64,000 nucleotides of DNA from Deinococcus aetherius (GCF_025997855.1 NZ_AP026562.1:186001-250000), one strand, 5' to 3'. Shown: positions 19,741 through 29,342, counted from the first letter of the stretch. The notes: generated from the sequence alone by a model not told the origin. Translations and numbers: made by a program.

Positions 19741-20931
19741 GTGCTTGAATGGCCCGACCTCGTGCGACCCCTGCCGCTCACCGCTCTCGCCGCCGGAATG
19801 ATCGCCGTCCTCGTCAGCGCGTCGAGCAACCTCCCGCTGTTCGTGCAGATGTTCCTCGCCCTGCGCCTCACCCCCGAGCAGGCGGTGAGCAGCCTCACCA
19901 GCATGTACCTCGCCCTCGCCGTCCTGGGGGCCGCGCTGTGCCTGGTCTACCGCGCTCCGATCATCCTGGGCTGGAACACCGCCGGTCTCGCCGTCCTCAT
20001 CGCGGAGGGTCCCCGCTTCACCCCGGGCGAGGCCGTGGGCGCCCTGCTGCTCGCCGCCCTGACCCTGACCCTCCTCGGCCTGACCGGCCTGTTCGACCTC
20101 ATCGCCCGTCACCTCCCCCCGCCGCTGGCCGCCGCGCTGCTGGCGGGCGTGCTCCTGCCCTTCGTCCTGCGCGGCATGACGGCCATCCCCGCCGCGCCCG
20201 TCCTGCTGCTCCCGATGCTCGGGGCGTACCTGCTGGGGCGCGCCCTCGTTCCCCGCTGGGCCGTGCCGCTGGCCCTGCTCGCGGGCCTGGGCGCGGCGGC
20301 CCTCACCGGCGCGCTGCACCCCGGCTCTCCCCAGCCGGCCGGGCACCTGAGTCTCATCCGCCCCACCTTCGGCGCGCCGGCCATCCTCGCCATCACCGTG
20401 CCCAGCGTGTTGCTGGCCGTCGCGTCCCAGCATCTGCCGGGGCTCGCCATCCTGAGCGCGAGCGGATACCGGCACGTGCCGCCCCGGCCCCTGGTCGCCC
20501 TGACCGGGCTGGCCGGCCTGCTCGCCGCGCCGTTCGGGAGCGTCACGCTGAACCTGGGCGCGATCACCGCCGCCCTCTGCACCGGGCCGGACGCCCACCC
20601 CGACCCCCGGAAGCGGTACATCGCCGGTCTGAGTTGCGCCGCCGGATACCTGGGATTGGGGCTCAACGCGGGCGCCCTCCTCGGGCTGGCGAGCGTCTTC
20701 CCGGCGCCGCTGCTTCAGGGCTTGGCCGGGCTCGCGCTGCTGGGGCCACTCCTGGTGGGGCGCGAGGGGACGCTGGTCGCAGAACCCCGCTGGCGCGAGG
20801 CGGCGCTGCTGACCCTGGTGCTCACCGCCTCCGGCTTCACCTGGCTGGGGTTGAGCGCGCCGCTGTGGGGGCTGGGGCTGGGGTGGGGTCTGGCATGGCT
20901 GCGCGGCTGGCGCGAACGCCCGGCCGGGTAA
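19741..20931 (+). CDS. BenE-family benzoate/H+ symporter-like membrane protein
   Basis: A 396-residue polytopic protein with about 11-12 hydrophobic segments. The BenE signatures include the N-terminal GMIAVLVSASSNLPLFVQ helix, LGWNTAGLAVL and LTGLAGLLAAPFGSVTLNLG. Family members import aromatic acids with protons. GTG 19741 is chosen; GTG 19762 is an alternative. No aromatic catabolic genes are adjacent, so the substrate is open. Confidence 0.82.
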   Translation: MLEWPDLVRPLPLTALAAGMIAVLVSASSNLPLFVQMFLALRLTPEQAVSSLTSMYLALAVLGAALCLVYRAPIILGWNTAGLAVLIAEGPRFTPGEAVGALLLAALTLTLLGLTGLFDLIARHLPPPLAAALLAGVLLPFVLRGMTAIPAAPVLLLPMLGAYLLGRALVPRWAVPLALLAGLGAAALTGALHPGSPQPAGHLSLIRPTFGAPAILAITVPSVLLAVASQHLPGLAILSASGYRHVPPRPLVALTGLAGLLAAPFGSVTLNLGAITAALCTGPDAHPDPRKRYIAGLSCAAGYLGLGLNAGALLGLASVFPAPLLQGLAGLALLGPLLVGREGTLVAEPRWREAALLTLVLTASGFTWLGLSAPLWGLGLGWGLAWLRGWRERPAG

Positions 20932-21084
20932 GGCGGGCCCCGGCTGGTGGTCGGCGTCGATGAGGCTCTGGAACCTGTCTCGCACCTCCCAGGGGTGAGG
21001 TCGGCTTCGTGAAGCGGGTGGCCTTGCCCGGCTTCCTGAACATGCCGCCCGAGCTGCGGGTGGTGGGCGGGCGAACTCGTCACG

Positions 21085-22107
21085 TTACCCCGCCGGAATG
21101 GTCCAGCAGGCGGAGGCGGGGCAGGCCAGGGTGAGGGGCTGCCCCACCGTGACCGCCTCGTGGGGCGGGGCGTGCCACACGAGACGCTGGAGTCCGGCCC
21201 TGAGCGTCACGCGCCGGTGGGTTCCCGCGAACTCGGAGGCGACCACCTCTCCGCGCACAGCATTCTCCTCGTCCGCCAGCCGCAGGGCTTCCGGCCTCAC
21301 GGTGAGCGTGACCCGGCCCTCGCGCCGAACCGGCACCCGGAACACGCCCAGTTCGGTGCGCACCTCCCCGCCGCGCTGCTCGCCCGGGATGAAGTTCACA
21401 CCGCCGAAAAAGGCCGCGACGGTCACGGACGCCGGGCGGGTGTAGAACGCCTGCCCCTCGCCGACCTGCGCGAGAGTGCCGTCCAGCAGTAGCCCGATCC
21501 GCTGCCCGACGTTCAGGGCCTCCTCCTGGTCGTGCGTGACGAACAGCATCGTCGTGCCGGTGGCCTCCTGGAGCGCCGTGAGCCATCCGCGCAGTTCGCG
21601 CCGCAGGGGCGTGTCGAGGGCGCTGAAGGGCTCGTCCAGCAGCAGCACCCGGGGCCGTGTGACCAGAGCACGGGCGAGCGCGACCCGCTGGGCCTGTCCC
21701 CCCGAGAGCCCGTGCGGTCGCCGCGCCGCATAGCCGCTCAGGCCGACCTGTTCCAGGACCTCCTCCACCCGTGCCCGCAGCGCCCGGCCCCGTTCCCCGC
21801 GCAGCCGCAGCGAGAAGCCCACGTTCTCCCCGACGGTGAGGTGCGGGAACAGCAGCGGGTCCTGAAAGACGACGCCCAGCCCCCGGCGCTCGGCGGGCAC
21901 GCCCGCCAGAGACACCCCGCCGATCTGCACCTCGCCCGCGTCCGGGTGGTCGAGCCCGGCGACGATCCGCAGCAGGGTCGTCTTGCCGCTCCCGGAGGGA
22001 CCCAGCAGCGCGAAGCGTTCCCCGGCCGGCACGTCGAGGCTGACCCCCCGCAGGACCGCCCGCCCGGCGTACCCCTTGCACAGGCCCCGCACCGAGAGGC
22101 CGTTCAT
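21085..22107 (-). CDS. ABC transporter ATP-binding protein (YnjD-like)
   Basis: A 340-residue ATPase. Walker [10 protein letters not shown] (~residue 39), signature [15 protein letters not shown] (~133), Walker [15 protein letters not shown] (~155), H-loop FVTHDQEEA (~190), then a C-terminal TOBE-like beta domain. It overlaps the upstream permease by 4 bp (ATGA) and is last gene of the importer. The family resembles YnjD or the spermidine/thiamine-type ATPases. Confidence 0.88.
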   Translation of the reverse strand: MNGLSVRGLCKGYAGRAVLRGVSLDVPAGERFALLGPSGSGKTTLLRIVAGLDHPDAGEVQIGGVSLAGVPAERRGLGVVFQDPLLFPHLTVGENVGFSLRLRGERGRALRARVEEVLEQVGLSGYAARRPHGLSGGQAQRVALARALVTRPRVLLLDEPFSALDTPLRRELRGWLTALQEATGTTMLFVTHDQEEALNVGQRIGLLLDGTLAQVGEGQAFYTRPASVTVAAFFGGVNFIPGEQRGGEVRTELGVFRVPVRREGRVTLTVRPEALRLADEENAVRGEVVASEFAGTHRRVTLRAGLQRLVWHAPPHEAVTVGQPLTLACPASACWTIPAG

Positions 22108-22880
22108 GCCCGCCACCCCCGCAGCCTCCCCGCAACGAGCGTGAAGATCAGCAGGGCTGGGAGGACGTACACCAGGCTGAGGGCCGCCGTGAGCGCGTAG
22201 TCCCCGCCCTGCGCGGAGGCGAAGAGCAGCAGTGGCAGGGTGGACACCTGCCCGCCGCCCACGATCAGCGTCAGCAGGTACTCGCTCCAGGAGACCAGGA
22301 ACGCGAGGAGGGCCGCGACGAGAACCCCGGGCAGCAGCAGGGGCAGCGTCACGCGCGTGAACACCTGGGCACGCCGGGCGCCCAGCGTGCGGGCCACCTC
22401 CTCGAACCGCGCGTCATACACCTCGAAGGTGCCGGTGAGCAGCACGGCGGCGTAAGGCGTCGCGGGGATCAGGTGCGCCGCGACCACTCCGGCGGGGGTA
22501 TCCGCCAGCCCCAGCCGGATGAACGCCACCTGCACGCCCATCACGCCCGCGAAGGCGGGAAGGACGAGCGGCGCGAGGATCACTCCGCCCAGGACCGCGC
22601 GGGTCAGCGGGCGCTCCCGGGCGAGTTGCCGCGCGGCGGGAAGTGCAATGAGGGTCGCCAGCAGCGCCGTGACGCCCGCCACCCAGGTGCTTCCCCGCAG
22701 GGCGGGCGAGACCTGCCCGGACGGCGCGAGCAGTGCCTCCCAGGCCCTAGTGCTGAACTCCTGCGGCAGGAGCGCCGGGTAGTACCAGCGCAGGCTGAAG
22801 GACCAGACCAGCAGCAGCGCCAGCGGCAAGGCGGCACCCAGTATCAGGGCGGCGGTCAGCGTCCGGCGGGCCGCCCTCAC
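22104..22880 (-). CDS. ABC transporter permease (second half of YnjC-type pair)
   Basis: A 258-residue permease with about six spans and the [18 protein letters not shown] coupling loop. The GTG start at 22880 overlaps the upstream permease stop. In E. coli the equivalent YnjC is a single fused double permease; here the two halves are separate, overlapping genes. Confidence 0.85.
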   Translation of the reverse strand: MRAARRTLTAALILGAALPLALLLVWSFSLRWYYPALLPQEFSTRAWEALLAPSGQVSPALRGSTWVAGVTALLATLIALPAARQLARERPLTRAVLGGVILAPLVLPAFAGVMGVQVAFIRLGLADTPAGVVAAHLIPATPYAAVLLTGTFEVYDARFEEVARTLGARRAQVFTRVTLPLLLPGVLVAALLAFLVSWSEYLLTLIVGGGQVSTLPLLLFASAQGGDYALTAALSLVYVLPALLIFTLVAGRLRGWRA

Positions 22881-23722
22881 CCGCGCTCCCGGCCGCGTAG
22901 ACTCAGGAACGCCCAGGCCGCCACCACCAGGCCCGCCAGCCCCGCAGTGACCACGCTGAGCGCCATCGCCTCCTGCCGGGCGGCGAGGTCCGCGTCGGTA
23001 AAGGCCCGGTACGCGAGGACGGGCAGCGTGGCCGGGGAAGTGGGTCCCAGCAGGTACGGCACCTCGAAGGATGCGAAGGCGAAGGCGAACACCAGCACGC
23101 ACGCGGAGAGGAGCGCCGGGCGCACCCCCGGCAGCACCACGTGCCAGAATCGGGTCCAGCGGGAGGCGCCCAGGCTGCGCGCCACCTCCAGCAGTCGCCC
23201 GTCAAAGCGCGCCAGCGCCGCGAGGACGGCCAGGCCCACGAAGGGCACCTCCTTCCAGGCGAGTTCCAGCAGCACCCCCAGCGCGAGCGGGTCGTTCACC
23301 AGGGCCGGGAAGTCCCCGGGGTTGCGGGAGAGGCCCGGGACATGCGCCAGGCGCGACCACAGCCCGCTCTGGGAGAACAGCAGCAGCGTCACCCAGGCGG
23401 CGACCACATGCGGCACGGGCAGGTTCCACGCGAACAGGAAGCGCAGCCCGGCCCCCGCCCGCAGCCGCCACAGGGCCAGGGCGGCGAGCGTCCCCAGGGC
23501 CGCCGCAATCAGCGTGCCCGCCCCCGCCACCCAGGCGCTCATGCCGAGGGCGGACCAGAAGGAGCGCGAGCTGAACAGTTCCCGGTACGCCGCCACGCCC
23601 CAGTCGGCTTTCCCAGTCACCGGCAACCCGCCCAGGCTCTGCACCCCGGCCAGCAGCAGCCCTGCCCCGAACAGCCCCACCGTGACGAGCAGCACCGGCA
23701 GGTACGCGAGCCGCCGCGTCAC
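22877..23722 (-). CDS. ABC transporter permease (first half of YnjC-type pair)
   Basis: A 281-residue permease with about six spans. The coupling loop is LEVARSLGASRWTRFWHV near residue 180. GTG 23722 overlaps the stop of the binding-protein gene, so the whole operon is a chain of 4-bp overlaps. It pairs with the 258-residue permease to form the channel. Confidence 0.85.
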   Translation of the reverse strand: MTRRLAYLPVLLVTVGLFGAGLLLAGVQSLGGLPVTGKADWGVAAYRELFSSRSFWSALGMSAWVAGAGTLIAAALGTLAALALWRLRAGAGLRFLFAWNLPVPHVVAAWVTLLLFSQSGLWSRLAHVPGLSRNPGDFPALVNDPLALGVLLELAWKEVPFVGLAVLAALARFDGRLLEVARSLGASRWTRFWHVVLPGVRPALLSACVLVFAFAFASFEVPYLLGPTSPATLPVLAYRAFTDADLAARQEAMALSVVTAGLAGLVVAAWAFLSLRGRERG

Positions 23723-24921
23723 TTCAGGAAGCGTTCCTTGAAGCCCGCCTGCACCTGCCGGTCGTACTCGGCGGCCACGTCCCCCACGGCGTTTTTCGCC
23801 AGGAACGTCTGATCGAGCGTGTACGGCCCCGGGCGCAGCGCCTGCCCCACCCTCGCCTCGAACGCCTTGCCGACCCGAGCCGGATTCACTGCCAGCCCGT
23901 CGCCCCACACGTCCCCGGAGAGCTTCTTCAATTGCAGCTCCAGGTCGAGCAGCAGGTTGGCGAGGACCATCGCGCCCGCCTGGTGCGCGGCGTTGTAGGG
24001 GATGCCGACGTAGTGGGAGTCGGCGATGGTGCCCCCGCCAAACAGGTACACCCGCGCGGTCTTCGGCAGTTGCCCGCTCTTCACCTCCGCCGCGATCCCG
24101 GCCTTGTTCTGCACGAAGGCGAAGTCCACCTCTCCGTTCGCCAGGAGCTGATACTGCTGCGCGATGTCGGTCGGGAAGGTCTGCCCCCGCCGCCACAGGT
24201 TGGGCTGGAGGTCTTTCAGGTAATTCCACAGCAGCGGCGACCTGGCCTGCCAGACCTGTTCGTCGAAGCCCCCGGCGAAGGGTTCACGGCCCCCGCTCAA
24301 CTCGAACAGCGCCATCCGCAGGAAGCGGTTGCCGTAGAAGGCGGGCGGCGCGGGGAAGGTGAAGCGCCCTGGGTGGGCCTTCGCCCAGGCGGCGAGCTGC
24401 CTGAAATTGCGCGGCAGGTCCTCCGGCTTCACCCGGGCGCTGTCGTACACGTACTGCCACTGGGTGCTGCCCCAGGGGGACTCGGCGCCGTTCACCGGGT
24501 AGCCGAAGTCGTTGCGGACCGCCGGGTTTTGCCAGTCGACATACTTCGCGTTCGGCAGCCGCTCGGCCCAGCCCTCCAGCAGCAGGTTCGCCTGCCGGGC
24601 GGTGCGGAAGTTCTCCCCGTTGATCCAGATGAGGTCCACGCTGCCCCCCTGGTTCTTCCCAGCCTGCTTCTCGCCCAGCACCTTGTTCACGGCCTGCACG
24701 GTGTCGGTGACCGGCACCCGGCGCAGCGTGACTCCGAGCTTTTGCAGGGCGGGCGCGACGACCGTATCCACGTAGGTGTTGATGTTGTCGGACCCACCCC
24801 ACATGTAGAAGTTGACGGTCTGCCCGCGCGCTTGTTTGAGCACCTGGGGCCAGTTCGCAGGGTCGGGGGCGGCGAGGGACGTGCCCACGAGGGCGAGGGT
24901 CAGGGTCAGGATTGTTTTCAT
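23719..24921 (-). CDS. ABC transporter substrate-binding protein (YnjB-like)
   Basis: A 400-residue secreted binding protein (signal peptide MKTILTLTLALVGTSLAA). GQTVNFYMWGGSDNINTYVD (~33-52) and GSVDLIWINGENFRTA (~92-107) match the YnjB family as I remember it. The ligand of YnjBCD is not established. The start overlaps the stop of an upstream short frame (ATGA). Confidence 0.85.
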   Translation of the reverse strand: MKTILTLTLALVGTSLAAPDPANWPQVLKQARGQTVNFYMWGGSDNINTYVDTVVAPALQKLGVTLRRVPVTDTVQAVNKVLGEKQAGKNQGGSVDLIWINGENFRTARQANLLLEGWAERLPNAKYVDWQNPAVRNDFGYPVNGAESPWGSTQWQYVYDSARVKPEDLPRNFRQLAAWAKAHPGRFTFPAPPAFYGNRFLRMALFELSGGREPFAGGFDEQVWQARSPLLWNYLKDLQPNLWRRGQTFPTDIAQQYQLLANGEVDFAFVQNKAGIAAEVKSGQLPKTARVYLFGGGTIADSHYVGIPYNAAHQAGAMVLANLLLDLELQLKKLSGDVWGDGLAVNPARVGKAFEARVGQALRPGPYTLDQTFLAKNAVGDVAAEYDRQVQAGFKERFLK

Positions 24922-25196
24922 GCGGTCTCTCCAGGGAGGGCGTGGCGGTGGGCCGTGATGGGGGCGTCCACGTGGGGGAAGTCCGGATCGGTGGCGACGT
25001 GGAAGCTGGCTCCAGACCCTCCCGCCTCCCGCACCGCCTGCCGCAGCAGGGCGCCGCCCCACCCGTGAGGCGCAGCCAGTTCGCCGCCGAGCAGGGCCGG
25101 AAGTGGAGGGGGTGGGGGCGACGGGGTGGGATCAGAACACAACGGTGACCTCGAACGGCCCCCAGCATGCCGCATCCCCGACGGGCCATGCGTCAA
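24918..25196 (-). CDS. short unrecognised frame upstream of ynjB-like gene, possibly a truncated gene
   Basis: A 92-residue frame ending exactly at the ynjB-like start (ATGA overlap), as the other genes of this operon do. The C-terminal half (from GGELAAPHGWGGALLRQAV to PDFPHVDAPITAHRHAL) reads like real protein; the Pro-rich N-terminus does not. It may be the 3' end of a lost gene. No function assigned. The 25,197-25,259 remainder shows nothing. Confidence 0.35.
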   Translation of the reverse strand: MTHGPSGMRHAGGRSRSPLCSDPTPSPPPPPLPALLGGELAAPHGWGGALLRQAVREAGGSGASFHVATDPDFPHVDAPITAHRHALPGETA

Positions 25197-25259
25197 ATGG
25201 GCGACAGAGTGGGCGGGCTGGGGCCAGCCCTGCGACCGTCAGGAACAGGCCGCCGAAGA

Positions 25260-25699
25260 TCAGCCCGCCCAGGGTAGCGACATCCGTGGTAAGGACCGCC
25301 AGGGGTCACGGGCCGGACCCGGCGTCACGTCGATTCGTCCCTGACCGATGCGAACCTCGAACGCCCCGCGCTCCAGTTGGAGGGCGAGGGTAGCGTCCAG
25401 GTCCCCGGCCCGCCCAGGGTCGAACATGGTCTTCAGCACCGTGACCAACGTGGCGAGGCTGATGGGGGCGCCGGCGGGCCGGGCGAGGTGCTCGCACCGC
25501 ACCGGCCTCTTCCAGATCCTTGAGGCGTTGCGACAGCACGTTGGGGCCGATGTCGGGCAGATCGGCCTGCAGGTCGCCGAAGCGCCGGGGACCCAGCAGC
25601 AACTCCCGCACGACCAGCAGCGCCCAGCGTTCCCCGACCAGATCGAGGGCATGGCAGCGGCGCAAACGTCGTCGTGGACGGGCCTGGGCGGCAGTCCAT
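25260..25699 (-). pseudogene. HxlR/winged-helix regulator, broken by at least two frameshifts
   Basis: The reading CHALDLVGERWALLVVRELL, GPRRFGDLQADLP and VLSQRLKDLEEAGAV is a clear HxlR-type winged helix. It then shifts frame to TLVTVLKTMFDPGRAGDLDA and RGAFEVRIGQGRIDV, the SCP2-like C-terminal domain often fused to such regulators. Part of the middle is missing, and the start (ATG 25699) lies in a third frame. It diverges from the DHFR-like gene, its probable former target. Confidence 0.7.
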
Positions 25700-25740
25700 C
25701 CTCAGCGCACTCAGTCCAATATTTACAACTGGGCTGAAGG

Positions 25741-25770
25741 TTGCAATTTGGGATCATTACGTTGTAGGCT
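25741..25770 (+). promoter_or_regulatory. promoter region of the DHFR-like operon with shared palindromic -35
   Basis: Plus strand TTGCAA (25741-25746), 18 bases, TAGGCT (25765-25770). TTGCAA is its own reverse complement. On the minus strand the same hexamer is followed 15 bases on by TAAATA, so it could serve as -35 for the divergent regulator too. TACAAC (about 25,730) and GTTGTA (about 25,761) form an inverted repeat that could be the regulator site. Confidence 0.5.
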
Positions 25771-25839
25771 AAACGAGCAAGGAGAAGTACGTATAGGCGC
25801 GGCTCGTCCAGAGACCCCATTTCACCGGAGGAGGACACC

Positions 25840-25899
25840 ATGAGACAGAGCGTCGCGTTCATCGGCCTGGACCGCTTGACTTCACAGCTGCGCCGGTGA
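25840..25899 (+). CDS. 19-residue upstream peptide coupled to DHFR-like gene
   Basis: ATG 25840 has a strong GGAGGAGG five bases upstream and opens a 19-codon frame (MRQSVAFIGLDRLTSQLRR) whose stop overlaps the GTG of the next gene. That gene lacks its own ribosome site, so the peptide probably serves translational coupling. Alternatively, the pair is one ancestral gene split by a mutation. Confidence 0.5.
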   Translation: MRQSVAFIGLDRLTSQLRR

Positions 25900-26465
25900 G
25901 CCGGGTCTTTCTCGACCTCGCCGTTTCGCTCGACGGCTTCGTCGCCGGGCCAGACGGGGAGGACGGCGGCCTGCACGACTGGTACTTCGCCGAGCAAGGA
26001 GCCGCCGAGGGCATCAAGCGGGAGTTGCTCGGCCGCATGGGGGCGATGGTCCTGGGCCGAACGGCCTTCGGCACGGCACCGGACGGGTTCGACACCGAGT
26101 ACCGGGTGCCCCATTTCATCCTGACCCACCGGCCACAGCCGACGGTGGAACGGGGCGGTGCCACCTTCATTTTCGTGACAGACGGCCCCGAGCGTGCCCT
26201 GGCACGGGCCCGGGAGGCGGCCGGAGCCCGCGACGTGTGCGTGGCGGGCGGTGCCCAGACGGCTCAGCAATTTCTGAACGCCGGGCTGCTGGACGAGCTG
26301 CAACTCCATGTCGCGCCGGTGCTGCTGGGCGGCGGCCTCCGACTCTTTCCTGCTGGCGGCCCGCGACTCCCCTTGGAACGCCTGCGGACGGTGGAATCCG
26401 CGCACGCCACACACCTGACCTACCAGGTGGGGAGGAACGGACGGCGCCAGCCTCGTCGTGTCTGA
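25896..26465 (+). CDS. dihydrofolate reductase family protein (RibD C-terminal domain)
   Basis: A 189-residue RibD_C/DHFR-like protein: SRVFLDLAVSLDGFVAGPDG at the N-terminus, GRMGAMVLGRTAFG (~45), DVCVAGGAQTAQQFL (~112) and APVLLGGGLRLF (~133). Such stand-alone proteins are NADPH-binding reductases of unknown substrate, often beside winged-helix regulators, as here. GTG start at 25896. Confidence 0.85.
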   Translation: MSRVFLDLAVSLDGFVAGPDGEDGGLHDWYFAEQGAAEGIKRELLGRMGAMVLGRTAFGTAPDGFDTEYRVPHFILTHRPQPTVERGGATFIFVTDGPERALARAREAAGARDVCVAGGAQTAQQFLNAGLLDELQLHVAPVLLGGGLRLFPAGGPRLPLERLRTVESAHATHLTYQVGRNGRRQPRRV

Positions 26466-26527
26466 ACTCCTCTTCTCCGCGCCCGTCCCGAAGTGAACCC
26501 ACTCATCCCGTCATCCCAGGAGGAGTT

Positions 26528-26929
26528 ATGGCTCAGATTCAGGTGTATCTCGGCTTCACGGACAACTGCAAGGAAGCGATGACGTTCTACCAGCGGTGCC
26601 CGGGCGGCACGCTGGAGGTGCAGACCGTGGGCGAGTCCCCGGTGGCCGCCGACCTGCCGCCGGAGGCACAGGAGCGGGTGCTGCACTCGGTCCTCACGCT
26701 GGGCGACCTCACGCTGATGAGCTCGGACCTGGGGACGGACGTGCGCCCGAACGGGGCCGTCTCGCTGATGCTGGGCTGTACCAGCCGCGAGGAGACCGAG
26801 ACGTACTTCCAGAGGCTCTCGGAGGGCGGACAGGTGACGCACCCCCTCAGCCCCTCGTTCTGGGGCTCGACCTTCGGGCACCTGACCGACCGCTACGGCT
26901 TCCAGTGGATGCTGAACTACACGCACTGA
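26528..26929 (+). CDS. VOC family protein (PhnB/glyoxalase-like)
   Basis: A 133-residue vicinal-oxygen-chelate fold of the PhnB/3-demethylubiquinone-methyltransferase-like type: VYLGFTDNCKEAMTFYQRC at the N-terminus, a QVTHPLSPSFWGSTFGHLTD block and RYGFQWMLNY at the C-terminus. AGGAG precedes the ATG. Function is not assigned; DHFR-like and VOC proteins are frequent neighbours. Confidence 0.88.
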   Translation: MAQIQVYLGFTDNCKEAMTFYQRCPGGTLEVQTVGESPVAADLPPEAQERVLHSVLTLGDLTLMSSDLGTDVRPNGAVSLMLGCTSREETETYFQRLSEGGQVTHPLSPSFWGSTFGHLTDRYGFQWMLNYTH

Positions 26930-26960
26930 CCTCCTCACCCGGCGACTTGCAGGAGCCCTC

Positions 26961-27191
26961 ATGGTTCATCTCCAGGCGTCTTCCAGCCCCACCGGGAGCG
27001 GTGACCTCCCCCGACTCGGCGCCCCCGCTCAGCGTGCCCTCTCCCGTGCCGGGATCACCACGCTGGCGGACCTCGCCCGGCACACCGAGGCCGAGGTGGC
27101 ACGGCTCCATGGCATGGGTCCGAAGGCGCTGGGGGTCTTGCGGGCGGCACTGGCCGACCGGGGCCTGGCGTTCATCAGCCCACCACCGTGA
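26961..27191 (+). CDS. small helix-hairpin-helix protein
   Basis: 76 residues. PAQRALSRAGITTLADLARH followed by LHGMGPKALGVLRAAL is the HhH pair found in the RNA polymerase alpha C-terminal domain and small DNA-binding proteins. AGGAGCCCTC precedes the ATG. It probably binds nucleic acid without sequence specificity (inference). Confidence 0.8.
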   Translation: MVHLQASSSPTGSGDLPRLGAPAQRALSRAGITTLADLARHTEAEVARLHGMGPKALGVLRAALADRGLAFISPPP

Positions 27192-27293
27192 CCGTCCACC
27201 CGCCTCTCCCCTGCGACATGACGCGAGGCCCCAAGACCGCGCGCTGGACCCCACCTGCCCTCACCCCGAACTCCGCTCGCGAGAGGACGTGTT

Positions 27294-27758
27294 ATGACCG
27301 ACATGGATACCGGGCCACTGAGCCCGCCACTGGGCTCCACGCAGAACCCCGACCTCCGCACGCTGGCGCGGCTGGTGGGCACCTGGCAGGTGTCCGGGGA
27401 GGCCACCGGGCAGGTCAGGTACGAGTGGACGGAGGGCGGCTTCTTCCTGATCCAGCAGTTCGACCTGCTCCACGGCGACCGAGCCATCCGGGGAATCGAG
27501 GTCATCGGACACCTCCACCCCTTCGGCGGGGAGCCGAGCGCGGACATCCACACCCGGGTCTACTCCTTCACCGACGGTCTGACACTTGATTACGTCTATG
27601 ACCTGACGGGCGACACGCTGACGATCTGGGCCGGGCACCGGGGCTCTCCCAGCTTCTACCGGGGAACGTTCGGCGAGGGCGATCAGACCGTGACGGGCGG
27701 CTGGACGTGGCCCGGCGGCGGCTACCGGACGGACATGACCCGCGTGGAGTCACCGTGA
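27294..27758 (+). CDS. hypothetical protein, DUF1579-like beta barrel
   Basis: 154 residues, beta-rich, with the LARLVGTWQVSGEATGQV opening and EWTEGGFFLIQQFDL typical of DUF1579/lipocalin-like proteins that accompany VOC and DHFR-like genes. No catalytic residues are recognised. It follows the HhH gene by 102 bp. Confidence 0.7.
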   Translation: MTDMDTGPLSPPLGSTQNPDLRTLARLVGTWQVSGEATGQVRYEWTEGGFFLIQQFDLLHGDRAIRGIEVIGHLHPFGGEPSADIHTRVYSFTDGLTLDYVYDLTGDTLTIWAGHRGSPSFYRGTFGEGDQTVTGGWTWPGGGYRTDMTRVESP

Positions 27759-27840
27759 CAGGGGGTGGGGGCGGCCCCACCCACGCCGGAACCCGGGCCC
27801 CTCGTCCCCGTTTTGTTTTCCCGACCTTGGAGGTCCGCCC

Positions 27841-29310
27841 ATGAGTCCCCCCGCCGAACCCCTCGCCCCGCGCGACCGCGCCGTCATCGTCATCCTGTTG
27901 ATCGCCAGTTTCGTGGTCATCCTCAACGAGACGATCATGAACGTCGCCCTGCCCCGCCTGATGGCCGACCTGGGGATCACCGCGAGCACGGCGCAGTGGC
28001 TCTCGACCGCGTTCATGCTGACGATGGCGGTCGTGATTCCCGTGACCGGCTTCCTACTCCAACGCCTGAGCACCCGTGCGGTGTTCCTGACCGCCATGAC
28101 GCTGTTCAGCGCGGGCACCCTGCTCGCGGCCATCTCCCCGGATTTCGTGCCGCTGCTGCTGGCGCGGGTCGTGCAGGCGAGCGGTACGGCGATCATGTTG
28201 CCGCTGCTGATCACCACCGTGCTGACCCTGGTGCCTGAACGAATGCGCGGGGCCGTGATGGGTCAGATCAGCATCGTGATTTCGGTGGCGCCCGCCGTCG
28301 GTCCGACGATCTCCGGGCTGATCCTCCAGGCACTGTCGTGGCGCTTTATGTTCCTGTTCGTGCTGCCCATCGCGCTCGCCGCGCTGGTCTACGGGACGCG
28401 CACCCTGAGGAACGTGGGCACCCCGCAGCGTCTGGCCCTGGACGTGATCTCGGTGCCCCTGTCCGCGCTGGGCTTCGGCGGTCTGGTCTATGCCCTGAGC
28501 CGTTTTGGGGAGACGCCCGGCGGCCTGGGGAACCCCGCCGTGAGCGTGCCGCTGCTGGTGGGCGGCGTGTCGCTGGCCGCCTTCCTGTGGCGCCAGGTGG
28601 TGCTGGGACGGCGGGGGGCCCCGCTGCTCGACCTGCGGGCCTTCCGCTTCCCGATGTTCACGCTGGGCGTGGGCCTGATGGTGATCGCCATGATGGCCCT
28701 GTTCGGCGGCGCGATCCTGCTGCCGCTGTACCTCCAGAATCTGCGGGGCCTGAACACCCTGCAGACCGGCCTGCTGCTGCTGCCCGGCGGCCTGCTGATG
28801 GGCCTGCTCGCTCCCTGGGTCGGCCGGCTGTATGACCGCGTGGGACCGCGCCCGCTGGTGTTGCCCGGCACGCTCCTGATGGCGCTGGTGCTGTTCGGGC
28901 TGGGGCGAATCGACACATCCACGTCCGTCTGGACGCTGCTGGGCCTGCACCTGACCCTCAGCGTGGGGCTGGCGCTGCTGTTCACGCCGGTGTTCACCTC
29001 CGCCCTGGGGCCGCTGCCGCCGCAGCTCTACTCGCACGGCAGCGCCATCCTCAGCACCCTGCAACAGGTCGCGGGCGCGGCGGGAACGGCCCTGCTGGTC
29101 ACGCTGATGGCGGGCCGCGCGGGCCGTCTGGTGCAGGAGGGAACCGCCCCGACACTGGCCCAGGTGGAGGGCCTGCATCTGGCCTTTGGTGTCTCGGCCG
29201 CCATCGCCGTGCTGGCGGTGCTGCTGGCGCTGTTCCTGAAGCGGGCCCCGCAACCACAGCACGCCCCCGAACCCGACGGGGAGGCGGTTCTGGCCCAGCC
29301 TGGAGACTGA
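27841..29310 (+). CDS. DHA2-family MFS drug efflux transporter
   Basis: A 489-residue, 14-TM-type major facilitator. VILNETIMNVALPRLMADLG is the DHA2 helix-1 motif and STAFMLTMAVVIPVTGFLL follows. Family members export drugs with proton influx (EmrB/LmrB/Lde type). CTTGGAGGTC precedes the ATG. As last gene of the 25.8-29.3 kb set it may be the output of the now broken regulator. Confidence 0.88.
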   Translation: MSPPAEPLAPRDRAVIVILLIASFVVILNETIMNVALPRLMADLGITASTAQWLSTAFMLTMAVVIPVTGFLLQRLSTRAVFLTAMTLFSAGTLLAAISPDFVPLLLARVVQASGTAIMLPLLITTVLTLVPERMRGAVMGQISIVISVAPAVGPTISGLILQALSWRFMFLFVLPIALAALVYGTRTLRNVGTPQRLALDVISVPLSALGFGGLVYALSRFGETPGGLGNPAVSVPLLVGGVSLAAFLWRQVVLGRRGAPLLDLRAFRFPMFTLGVGLMVIAMMALFGGAILLPLYLQNLRGLNTLQTGLLLLPGGLLMGLLAPWVGRLYDRVGPRPLVLPGTLLMALVLFGLGRIDTSTSVWTLLGLHLTLSVGLALLFTPVFTSALGPLPPQLYSHGSAILSTLQQVAGAAGTALLVTLMAGRAGRLVQEGTAPTLAQVEGLHLAFGVSAAIAVLAVLLALFLKRAPQPQHAPEPDGEAVLAQPGD

Positions 29311-29342
29311 ACTCCCCACCGCACGGAAGACGATCTAAACCC

